Assembly: GCA_947846985.1 (NCBI GenBank)
Contig: CANTUZ010000025.1
Span: 4,958,100 to 5,022,099 of the forward strand
DNA length: 64,000 nucleotides
Reading direction: 5' to 3'
DNA from: Fratercula arctica
Taxonomy: Eukaryota > Chordata > Aves > Charadriiformes > Alcidae
Part shown: piece after piece, positions 21,815-32,235 of the stretch
Layout of the letters: each line of letters begins with the position of its first letter
Numbering within the stretch: the stretch's first letter is position 1
Translations under genes and position numbers: made by a program
Notes under the pieces: generated by a model
Database searches by the model: none
Seen by the model: only the letters and a program-made list of their open reading frames with translations
Told to the model about the DNA's origin: nothing

Positions 21815-24800
21815 GTAGAATCATAGAATCATTTAGGTTGGAAGAGACCCTTGGGATTATCGAGTCCAACTATCAAACTCCACTCTACAAAGTTCTCCCC
21901 TACACCATATCCCCTAACACCACATCTAAACGAGTCAAAACACATTCAGGGATGGTGACTCCACCACCTCCTGGGCAGCCTATTCCAGTGTCTGACCACT
22001 CTTTCTGGGAAGAATTTGTTCCTAATGTCCAGCCTAAACCTACCCTGCTGCAGCTTTAACCCATTCCCTCTTGTTCTATCTCTAATTACCTGTGAGAAGA
22101 GACCAGCACCAACCTCTCCACAATGTCCTTTCAAGTAGTTGTAGAGAGGGATGAGGTCTCCCCTCAGCCTCCTCTTCCTCAAACTAAACAGTTCAGCTCC
22201 TTCAGTCGCTCCTCATAAGATTTATTCTCCAGGCCCTTCATCAGCTTCGTTGCCCTCCTCTGCGCTCGCTCCAGCACCTTGATATCTCTCTCGTATTGAG
22301 GTGCCCAGAACTGGACACAATACTCAAGGTGTGGCCTCACCAGTGTTGAGTACAGGGGGACAATCACCTCCCTACTTCTGCTGGTCACACTCTTTCTAAT
22401 ACAAGCCAGGATGCCATTGGCTTTCTTGGCCACCTGGGCACACTGCTGGCTCATGTTCAGCCGCTTGTCAATTAGAACCCCCAGGTCCTTTTCTGCCAGG
22501 CAGCTCTCCAGCCACTCTTCCCCAGGCCTGTAGCGATGCGTGGGGTTGTTGTGGCCCAAGTGCAGGACCTGGCACTTGGCCTTGTTGAAGCACATTCCAT
22601 TAGCATTGGCCCATCGATCCAATCTATCCAAGTCTCTCTGTAGAGCCTCCCTATCCTCATGCAGATCAACACTCCCACTTAGCTTCGTGTCATCTGCAAA
22701 CTTGCTGATGATACACTCTATGTCCTTATCAAGGTCATCAATAAAGATGTTAAACAGAAATGGTCCCAACACTGAGCCCTGAGGGATACCACTTGTGACC
22801 GGCTGCCAGCTGGATTTAACTCCATTGACCACCACTCTTTGGGACCGTCCATCCAGCCAGTGCTTGATCCAGCAGATCGTATGCTCATCCAGGCCATGAG
22901 CAGCCAGTTTTTCCATGAGAATCTATGGGGAACAGTGTCAAATGCTTTTTGAAAGTCTAGGTAGACAATGTCCACAGCCTTTCCCTCGTCCAATAATCGG
23001 GGTCATCTTGTCATAGAAGGAGATCAGGTTCGTCAGGCAGGACCTGCCTTTCGTAAATCCATGCTGACTAGGCCTGATCCCCTGCTTGTCCATTATATGA
23101 CTTGTAATGGCACTCAAGATGATCTGCTCCATGACCTTCCCTGGTACCGAGGTCAGACTGACAGGTCTATAGTTTCCCGGATCCTCCTTTCTGCCTTTTT
23201 TGTAGATGGTGTGTCTACATTTGGGCTACCCTCCAGTCCATTGGGACCTCCCCAGTTTAGCCATGACTTCAGGTAAGATACTGGAAAGTGGCTTTGGCGA
23301 GCACGTCTGCCTAAACTCGTTCAGCACTCAGTGGATTGTAACCCATCCGTTCCCATAGACTTGTGCGATCCAAGCGGTGTAGCAGAGTCACTTGATCCAC
23401 TTCCTCTTTAATTGTGATGACCTCATTTCAGTACTATCCCCCCCTGTCTCCCTAGCTCCATTGAGGCTGGGTGCCCAGGGAACAGCAGTTCCACTGCTAA
23501 GACTGAGGCAAGTAGGCATTGAGCACCTCAGCCTATGTCCTCATACCTGTGTGGACGATGTTTCTCCTCACCTGCATCGAGATAGAGGGAGGTCGATGAT
23601 TTTCTCTAATCCTCCTTTTGTTACGTCTAGGGAATTTCTAGAAACAGTTTTTTGTTATCCTTAACACGTGCTAGGTTGAGCTCTAAGCTGCGCTTTGGCT
23701 CTCCTAATTTTCTCCCTGCATAGCTTGCACTACATCGTTATAGTCTTCATGAGAAACCCGCCCCCTCTTCAAACGGTCATGGACTCTCCCTTTTGTTCTT
23801 GAGGTCCAGCCAAAGGTCCCTATTTTAGCCAGGTCTGTCTCCTTCCCCGCCTACTTGTTTTTCAGGCACACGGGGACAGCCTCCTCCTGTGCCTTTAAGG
23901 CTTCTCTCTTGAAGTATGTCCAGCCTTCCTGGCTCCTATATCCTTCAGGGCAGCCTCCCAAGGGATTTTGTCCGGCAGTCTTCTGAACAGGTCAACGTTT
24001 GCCCTCCGGAAGTCTAAGGTGGCAGTTTTACTAACCCCTCTCCTTGTTTCTCCAAGAATCGAAAACTCAGTCATCTCATGATCACTGTGCCCTAGATGGC
24101 CACCAACCTTACTTCCCCCACAAGTTCTTCCCTGTTCACAAGAAGGCCAGGTCTCAGGAGGGCACCTTCCCTGTCGGCTCACTTACAGCTGTGTGAGGAA
24201 GTTATCCTCCACACTATTCAGGAATGCTCCTGGATTGTCCCTCTCTGCTGTGTTGTATTCCCAGCAGATACCCGGGAGGTTAAAGTCCCCCACAAGAAAA
24301 CGGCAAGTGACGCAAGATTTCCCCCAGCTGCTTATAGAAAGCTTTATCCGCCTCACTGCTTTGGTTGGGAGGTCTATAGCAGACTCCCACAGCGATATCA
24401 GCTTTATTGGCCCTTAACCTAATCCAAACACTCTCAACCCCATCATCAGTATACTTGATTTCCGAGCTCTCAAAGCATTCTCTAACATACAGGGCCACTC
24501 CACCACCTCTCCTTTCCTGTCTGTCCCTCCTGAAGAGCTTGTACCATCGATTGTGGCACTCAGTCATGTGAGGCATCCACCACGTTCTGTGATAGCCACT
24601 ATGTCATAGTTTTCCTGGTGCATCATGGCTTCAAGCCCCCCTGTTTGTTGCTCATACTGCGTGCATTGGTATAGATGCACTTCAGATGTGCTAACGATTC
24701 CAACACCTTTCACCCTTCTCAGGTGCTTCCATGATTTCTAAATGTCTGTCCTTCTCTCAAATGAAATGGCAGAGGCGAGAGTCCTCACTAGTCCACCATC

Positions 24801-25270
24801 CTTCAAGCCCTGGCATGCTTCCCTTGGGTTTATTCCTGACGGGCCCAGTTATCTCCCTTCCCCCCTCATATCTAGTTTAAAGCCCTGTCAATGAGCCTTG
24901 CTAACTCCTGCCCCAAAATTCTTTTCCCCTTCTGGGACAGGTGCATCCCACCTGCCACCAGCAGGTCAGGTGACTCATATAGCAGCCTATGATCAAAAAA
25001 ACCCCAAGCCCTGCCAATAACACCAGTCCTCGGAGCCACGAGTTGACCTGATGCCTCTTCCTGTTAATTTCCTCATTCATGATTGCCACTGAAGGGATAG
25101 AGGAGAACACAACTTGCGTTCCCGATCCTTAAGCGCCACCGCCCCAAGGCTCTAAAAATACTCTTTCTTTAATCGATTTTGGGCTCCTTCTACCCACTCA
25201 TCACTATCCCACTGAAATACTAAGAGGGGGTAATAGGTCAGAGGATTTACTAGGGCCGGAGAATTTTTTA
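21815..25270 (-). mobile_element. CR1 LINE, long copy with 245-codon RT frame (arm B)
   Basis: Reading down the minus strand: ORF1 esterase-like end (about 25110-24890), endonuclease pieces (24576-24280, 24182-23895), RT start (23132-22938, 22993-22718), then an open frame at 22916-22179. That frame contains [20 protein letters not shown], the RT catalytic FADDTKL block and the post-RT region. The 3' terminus is at about 21816. Frameshifts separate these parts, so the element is dead. It is clearly better preserved in RT than arm A. Confidence 0.92.
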
Positions 25271-25289
25271 TCAGTCTTTAGTTCCTCTT

Positions 25290-25975
25290 AAGGACATAGC
25301 TCATGCTTCACAATGGTGCACTTTAAAAAGTAGAATGTACTTTTAAAAGGTAGAATAGAATGTATTTAAGAAGGTAGAATCTCTTACTAATTAAGCAAAG
25401 AGCTACAAAAGTTACAAGGCCTTGTTGAAAACTGGATACTTGGTATAAACAATAAATGCCTAGCTAATGAATATCCCCTGAAGACGAACAGAAGGCTGAT
25501 AAACAGGGGAACAATCCCTCAGCAGGAGGCACCAAAAACGGCTGAAAGCCGGACAGATGCTGACGAAGCATAAAGCAACAAAGCTTTGAGTAACTGGGGG
25601 AAAGGGTAAAGGACAGGGCAGGGGTGAGATCGCAACAACACAACTCCATTCGAGACTGACTACCTCCCCCCACAGGGCTGGAGCATGGGCACATAAATTT
25701 AAAGGACAATGAACTTTAAATGAAAGCGAGAGGACCTGTAGTAAACAATAGAAACTGTAAGACAAACGGTTACTGAACCAATAATTATAATAAGGGTGGG
25801 TATTTCTGTGTTTTGAACTTTATACATCCAAGGAGTTGCAGAACGAGTTATGATAGCTTTGTGGATTAAATCACCACCTATCTCTGCAGAAATTTAAATA
25901 AATCTACTCTGTGTGGACATGGTGTCTTGCACACGGAGGTAAATGACCCTGCTTTTGGGACATCAGCAGGACCTT
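25290..25975 (+). mobile_element. LTR, plus, ERV family 1 (arm B)
   Basis: Mirror of 704-1375, ending gcttttgggacatca near 25975. Its 5' limit is uncertain. Confidence 0.6.
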
Positions 25976-26665
25976 GTAACCTTTCTGGGCTCTTTGTTAT
26001 TGTCAGAGGAAAATTCTATTAAAGTACACCAAGAGGTCTGTCTAAGAAGTTTATCCTAACTAAAAGAACATTCATTGGACTAAAAGCTAAGAGTCTGTGA
26101 TGTTTTCCAAATCCCACTCGAGCTAAGATATTTACTGGGTGTGCCACTCTTAAAGGCTACACCACGAGCCATCTCTTCGTATTATACATTATTTTACTGT
26201 TTAGTCCTTCTGAGAATTGTGGCAGTTAGCAAGTAAGTAAGCGAGTCCATCCCTCCCAGGGATGGATACCTGGTTTGTTAACATTGAAATGAAATGAGTT
26301 TTCCCTCAGCTCTTTAATACTTTTTTTTTCTGAACACAGTAATATAGGTTGGGTCTCTCTGCATGACTCTGGCAGAGAACAGGGGAGCCAGAGGGGGAGA
26401 TGCTGTCTGAATGTCTCTTACTAGATCATAGTTAATCAAAACTTCAGTCTGACCTGTCCTAAATTGTACTTGTGTTATTACACACTTTGGAGTCCCCCAG
26501 ATTTTCTGGACACAGGTAAATTACTGGATAAAGCCAGGACAAACTCATAAATAGCTTCGTCTTACACAACAATATTTCTCTAATTGTGCTATGGGGATAG
26601 TATGAAAAGAACAAATAGTAAAACCAAAAGAATAATGTATGACCTAGCTTAGTGTTCAGGCATTT
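25976..26665. other. Unassigned sequence at outer end of arm B
   Basis: Mirror of 1-703. No feature recognised. Many single-base indels relative to arm A. Confidence 0.5.
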
Positions 26666-28399
26666 CACTTAAACTGAAAATGTGTGTGTGAAGAACACTC
26701 TACAAGAGAAGTAAACCACAAGAGTCGGAGTTCCTTACAAACTGCAAGTTTGTAAGAGAACATAAAAGTTTATAGGGACATTAACTCTACTCGAGGGTCA
26801 CTTTTTTTCTGCAAAATAACCAGAAGTATGCTAAGTAAATTTTAAACATATGTAAGTGACAGGGATTATCTTAATAGGGCTTTTAAAAATCTTTTAAGAG
26901 TTTTTTAGTATAATGTTTTGTAAGACACACATCCCCCCAAATGATATGGTTCTTGGCCTGAGTTCTGCCAGAATCCAACCAAACTGTAATAGATAGATAC
27001 ATTTAAATAACAGAAAAATTTAAGAATAGAAATAGCACAAACTATCCAGTTTAATCTGCTGGGTTCGGGTTAAAATTGTTGGCAATTCAAACGAGAGTTT
27101 TTCCTCCTGTCAAGGAGTAACAGAATATTGTCTTTTGAGACTGAAGGAATCCACTCAGGGAGCTTTAAATTTCAGACCTATATCTGCTATACTTTATTCA
27201 GTTTTTTCAATTTCTGTGTTTTACCTGGTATCCTGAGATATACACAACATGCTGTGAGAAGAAAGTGGTTGCAACTCCACTTCATATAACTAAAAAAAAA
27301 ACGGGGGGGAATCCCCCCAAAATATGTAAAGATTAAATATGAAAAGAAGTCATCAGCCTCTCATAATTCCAGGGACACAAGAACAATCTAAAGAACTCCC
27401 TTAAGTTACCAAGGGAGAGGTTTATATGAAAAGGACAGCTGTGATGTCACCCAGTAAGATGTTTCTTTGTCTTAATACCAAGTTTTGGAAAACTCCACTG
27501 CAAAGAGAAACAAGAACGCACATTAAACAAAAAAGTAGCCAAACTATAGATCATGGTACTGAATATATTCCTAAAACTTTACAAGTAAGGGCAAAAAAGC
27601 ATAACTTCTGTTCTTTAATTAAAAGGAAATCCTTCTAAATACAGAGAATATGCCCCTGGTTCTGCAGGTTTCTTTAGAGCAATGTAGTGGGAAGTGATAT
27701 GCTGCACTTTGGACGAAACCTCCCTAACAATTTTTAAATCTCACCGCTGAAAACCTTCATTTTAGTGGTTCATTGGGAAAATTTTCCAATGGGTCCAAGA
27801 AATTTTGGACACATTTCCTTTTTAAAAACAAAAGGCATATATCAAGCAATGAAGGCACAGCTAGTCAACTCTAGGCGGCCCTGCTGGTACCTCTCAGAGA
27901 CACCCAGGGGGATTTTCAGTGGTGGACTTTTCTCTGGTCCTTCCCTTCTAGATCCAAGGAAGAAGAACTAATATTCAGAAAGCCTACCACTCCTTGCTAT
28001 ATGCCAACAAGAAATGAACCCATATGCACTTACACAAGCAGTCAGCTGACTTTAAAAGAAAACAAACTTCAGTTAAAGCCCCCATCCCCCTGCCCTTTGT
28101 CAGCTTTATGCTACAGTACACGGATGTTCCTCTGCTATATGGCCTAAATTCTAGCCTGGGCAGTTTTCCACGAGCATGCAGAGTTTTCATCGAAGTGAGC
28201 TGAAGGAACTACCTTCTATAATATCATAAAACTTTGGTCCAGCTGTGTTAGGCATATAGAGGCTGGTCTGAGTGAGACACAACGGAAATACTAGTTGAAC
28301 AACACCAAGTATAGTGCGAGGAAAAAGGTCCTCAGTACTGTTGCTGCAAAAAAATATGTGTGACCTGAGAACCTGACCTTCAAAGAAGAAGATAACAAG
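26666..28399. other. Unassigned sequence right of palindrome
   Basis: I see no CR1, LTR or coding signal. The frames here are short and lack recognisable motifs. Homology with sequence left of the window cannot be judged. Confidence 0.5.
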
Positions 28400-28890
28400 A
28401 AGGTGAGTGCACAATGTAGTCGCGTATAAGACAGCACTGTTAGCAAAGCTGGATCATGAGTATGGTGAGGCTCGCTGATGCGCTGGCCACGCATGCCCCC
28501 CAGTGTACTCTAGCCTGATATTTTCCACTCAGTCCAGTGCAGGATATAAGGGGCTGTTCGGCCGGATGAGGGGGAGAGAGACATGAGCGCACTTGAAAGA
28601 TACAGGGGCACGCACTGAGCGTGTGCCTGCCCTTCCTCTGCTGTAAGAGCAGCTCTCATTATCCTGCGATCAGCAGTGCTACTACGGTCTCCGGGGGGTA
28701 AGACTCTTAAGTACCTTTTGGGACATTGGGAAAGCTTAGCAACGCGGCTTCGCATAAAGCTAATTCATCGCTTTTTTTTCTCTGTCGCAAGGCTTCACAA
28801 TGAAGCAGAGTTAACTCTTTTTTTTCCTGGTTGTGGGCTCCGGTTTGTACGTTGGAATTCTTTAAAAAAAGAACTGGTTACATAATTGGC
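28400..28890. other. Short CpG-richer segment of unknown origin
   Basis: CpG dinucleotides cluster (gtagtcgcgtataag at 28417, ggctgttcggccggatgag at 28551, ggtctccggggggtaag at 28687). A TATA-like gatataagg lies at about 28543. Base composition differs from the AT-rich neighbours. It could be an old LTR or a promoter fragment. I cannot assign it. Confidence 0.3.
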
Positions 28891-30064
28891 CAACCAGGAT
28901 GGGAAATTTTTTTCCCAAATAAATACAAAACAATTACATACGTTTAACTTCAAATGTGAAGTATTTTAAACTAAGTTAGGACTGAAAACTATATTCCTAT
29001 AATGGAAGAAGCGAAGAAAAAATGGAATTATTAGAATGTCAATAATACGGGTAAAGAGCATGCATTTTGTAAACTGTAATATGTGAGTGGTTTATGCAAA
29101 CAGGTGAAATACTGATATCTCAAGCTTGGAATTAGACTTATATTGTCAAGAAGTATTATTGAACATCATTTGGTGAGATAATTATGTTCCTTTAGCCGTG
29201 GTATATGACAAATAGCAAACGGATGACCAGTCAAATGGACTATGCAATGTTAAATAAAAAAAAAAAAGCCGAAAGGTAACATTTCCCATTTAAAAAGAAA
29301 ACAGTGGCGAAGGGCCACGGGTCCAGAAAACAATTCACACTATGCTTTAAACAAATCTCTCACAGTCTGGTTGCAACAAGATTCTAGTAAGATATGGACG
29401 GGGCTTGCTCAGGGGAGTGCACGCCGCACCAGATTGGCTTTCCCCCCAAACCAGTGAATGTGGATGGGCTTGGCAGTAGAGAGCCACAGATCTGCCCAGA
29501 TTGCGCCACAGTCCCTGTATGGGGGGGGTGGGGGGGGGGGGGCATGGGGAGTATGTCTCCCGAGATAGAAGGGGTGTTTTTGTATGTCGGCTGTGTAAGT
29601 GTGTGTGGGCGCCAGCTATAACTGCTCGACAGCATCTGTGCTAATGTTTGTTGTTGTGGGGGCAAGTGTCGTTGGTGACTCGCTTGAGCAGGTGTTCTGC
29701 CCGGTGTGGATATGTGTCCAGTACGCACTAGGGCTGACACTCCGTCAATCGAAGAAGTTGTATATACACAATGTTAGAAGTAGGCGGAGCGCGCCCCAGG
29801 TAGATGACAAAGGACTCCATAGAACCGATGGAAGTCCTGAATATTGGGGGGAGTCTCTCACCATCCAAACGCTTACGCTCTTGGAAAATGGCTACCCATG
29901 CAGGGCGTATTGCTGGTGTTTGCCTATAAGGTTGACTTGGGAAAAAGGCGTTAATCCAAAAATCTATAGAGCTCTGCAGGAAATGAGACACAAGGATGAC
30001 TCTTGTTCACAGGCAGACTTTTATGTAGCTGTAAAGTGATAGGAAAAAAAAACCAAAAACGGCA
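28891..30064. other. Unassigned sequence before gap, with G run
   Basis: It contains a G-rich run at about 29521-29550 (two long G blocks separated by one T). From 29394 to 30040 the sequence is less AT-rich with several short open frames that resemble no family I know. It ends at the N gap. Confidence 0.4.
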
Positions 30065-30564
30065 NNNNNNNNNNNNNNNNNNNNNNNNNNNNNNNNNNNN
30101 NNNNNNNNNNNNNNNNNNNNNNNNNNNNNNNNNNNNNNNNNNNNNNNNNNNNNNNNNNNNNNNNNNNNNNNNNNNNNNNNNNNNNNNNNNNNNNNNNNNN
30201 NNNNNNNNNNNNNNNNNNNNNNNNNNNNNNNNNNNNNNNNNNNNNNNNNNNNNNNNNNNNNNNNNNNNNNNNNNNNNNNNNNNNNNNNNNNNNNNNNNNN
30301 NNNNNNNNNNNNNNNNNNNNNNNNNNNNNNNNNNNNNNNNNNNNNNNNNNNNNNNNNNNNNNNNNNNNNNNNNNNNNNNNNNNNNNNNNNNNNNNNNNNN
30401 NNNNNNNNNNNNNNNNNNNNNNNNNNNNNNNNNNNNNNNNNNNNNNNNNNNNNNNNNNNNNNNNNNNNNNNNNNNNNNNNNNNNNNNNNNNNNNNNNNNN
30501 NNNNNNNNNNNNNNNNNNNNNNNNNNNNNNNNNNNNNNNNNNNNNNNNNNNNNNNNNNNNNNNN
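30065..30564. other. Assembly gap, 500 N
   Basis: Exactly 500 N, a conventional placeholder size. Order, orientation and distance across it are not guaranteed by the sequence. Frames reported across it have no meaning. Confidence 1.
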
Positions 30565-30934
30565 TCCAGACTGGACTCAGAGACAAATGGGAACTAGAAC
30601 ACACTGACCAGGATCAAAAAGCAGATGAGCTGACAGGATCCTCCCCAGACATCAAACACAAGACACTGGAACAAAAAAAAAGACCACCAACCAACAAACA
30701 AAAACCCACCAGACCCCTTTGCTCCTTCACCTTTTATACTGAGCAGGCAGATGGGATGGAATACCCTATTGGTCAGTTTGGGTCACCTGACCTGTCTGCT
30801 TCTTCCCACAGGTGCAACCCCTCCACAGGGTAAACAACCAAGTCAGCTGACCCTGGTTCCCACAGCAACAAGTAAGAGCAAGAGCCTCTCTCACTGAACA
30901 GAAAGTTGGCTCTGCTTCACCCCAAACTAGGACA
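30565..30934 (-). mobile_element. 3' LTR (5' part) of env-less ERV, cut by gap
   Basis: The minus strand starts TGTCCTAGTTTGGGG at 30934, preceded by a purine tract (ataaggggtggaa). The first part resembles the LTR at 43353-44567 (aactttctgttcagt). Later sequence, including a cagtataaaagg TATA-like motif at about 30737, differs from that copy, suggesting a different U3 subtype. The rest is lost in the gap. Confidence 0.7.
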
Positions 30935-31178
30935 TTCCACCCCTTATTCCATACCATTTGCACCATGCTCAGATCTCTAATACTTCTTATCCATCAAATA
31001 TATACATATACAGATATACATATATATGTACAGATCAGTCATTTATGATTTATCTCTAAACACAAAAGTTCATTAAGTCCATTTAGTTCATAATTGCAGA
31101 GCCTCATCTATTATAGCAGACTCAGGACTGAGTATTCTCACCAAGGGTCAAATTTCCTTGAGGCACACATTGAATTTC
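30935..31178 (-). mobile_element. ERV 3' region with polypurine tract, no env
   Basis: Between the integrase end and the LTR there are only about 240 bp, AT-rich with tatatacatata runs, matching 42979-43352. The purine tract at about 30935-30947 primes plus-strand synthesis in retroviruses. No room remains for an envelope gene. Confidence 0.65.
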
Positions 31179-32235
31179 TCAATTCTCCAGAATCACCCAC
31201 CAAGTACATCCAGGTCCTTGAGCAAAAACAGTCCCACGAATGGGTTTGCCTTTGCCTGAGGCAGGAAAAACCCAAACAGTTTTCCTCAGCATATTCCTTT
31301 CATGCACCACAGGGACTTTATCCCCTTCTACTGTATGTAAAAGGTCTGACTGAGCAGGACCAGCTCGATTGATGGATCCCCTGGTGTTAACTAACCAGGT
31401 AGCTTGTGCTAAATGCTTGGCCCAGTTTTTAAAGGTTCTACCCATTGCTTTCAGGGTAGTATTTAACAGTCCATTGTATCGCTCAATTTTCCCAGAAGCT
31501 GGAGCATGATAGTGGACATGATATACCCACTCAATGCCATGTTCTTTTGCCCAAGTACTTATAAGACTGTTTTTGAAATGAGTCCCACTGTCTGACTCAA
31601 TTCTTTCTGGAGTACCATGTTGCCACAAGACTTGCCTTTCAAGGCCCAGGATGGTATTCCAGGCAGTGGCATGGGGCACAGCATAGGTTTCCATCCATCC
31701 AGTGCTTGCTTCCACCATTGTAAGCACGTAATACTTACCCTGGAGGGTTTGAGGGAGTGTGATATAGTCAATTTGCCAGGCCTACCCATACTTATATATT
31801 AACCATCGTCCCCCATACCACAACGGTTTTAACCTTTTAGCTTGCTTGATTTTGGCACGTTTCACAGTCGTGGATAACCTGCGCAAAAGCATCCATGGTT
31901 AAATCCACCCCTCGGTCATGGGCCCATTTATATGTTGCATCCCTTCCTTGATGACCTGAAGCGTCATGGGCCCACCGAGCTAAAAATAGTTCACCTCTAT
32001 GTTCCCAGTCCAAATCTGTCTGGAAAATCTTAGCAGCCTGATCCACTTGCTGATTGTTTCAATGTTCCTCAGTGGCTTGACTTATGGATACATGGGCATC
32101 TACATGGCATTCCTTTACAGCTAGTTTCCCTAGCCAGTCAGCAATATCTTGCCATAATTCAGCAGCCCAGATGCGTTGACATCTGTGCTGCCAGTTTCTC
32201 TGCTTCCACTGCTTTAACCATCCCTTTAACCAGGC
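31179..32235 (-). pseudogene. pol: ERV pol: RNase H end and integrase (minus)
   Basis: Integrase inserts viral DNA into the host genome. The N-terminal zinc domain is seen at 31837-32046 (WAHDASGHQG and CETCQ giving the HHCC residues). The core carries all three acidic residues: D in IDYITL at about 31770, D in SDSGTHF, E in GKIERYNG. The C-terminal part (TVEGDKVPVV) recurs at 42761-42978. Upstream, 32059-32235 encodes the tail of RNase H. Frame breaks lie near 31790 and 32050. Further RNase H continues at 34686 beyond a CR1. Confidence 0.85.

Larger units (their letters stand above)
13771..26665 (-). repeat. Palindrome arm B (inverted repeat, about 12.9 kb)
   Basis: This is the reverse complement of arm A. 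It begins abruptly at tggacaaaacagac, inside the LTR, and runs to at least 26665, the partner of position 1. Differences are mainly single-base indels in both arms. The RT frame of the long CR1 is open here for 245 codons (22179-22916) but broken in arm A. The window does not show whether homology continues past 26665. Confidence 0.95.

Noticed and set aside
29951..30833. Long frames spanning 30065-30564
   Set aside because: They run through 500 N and have no sequence support.
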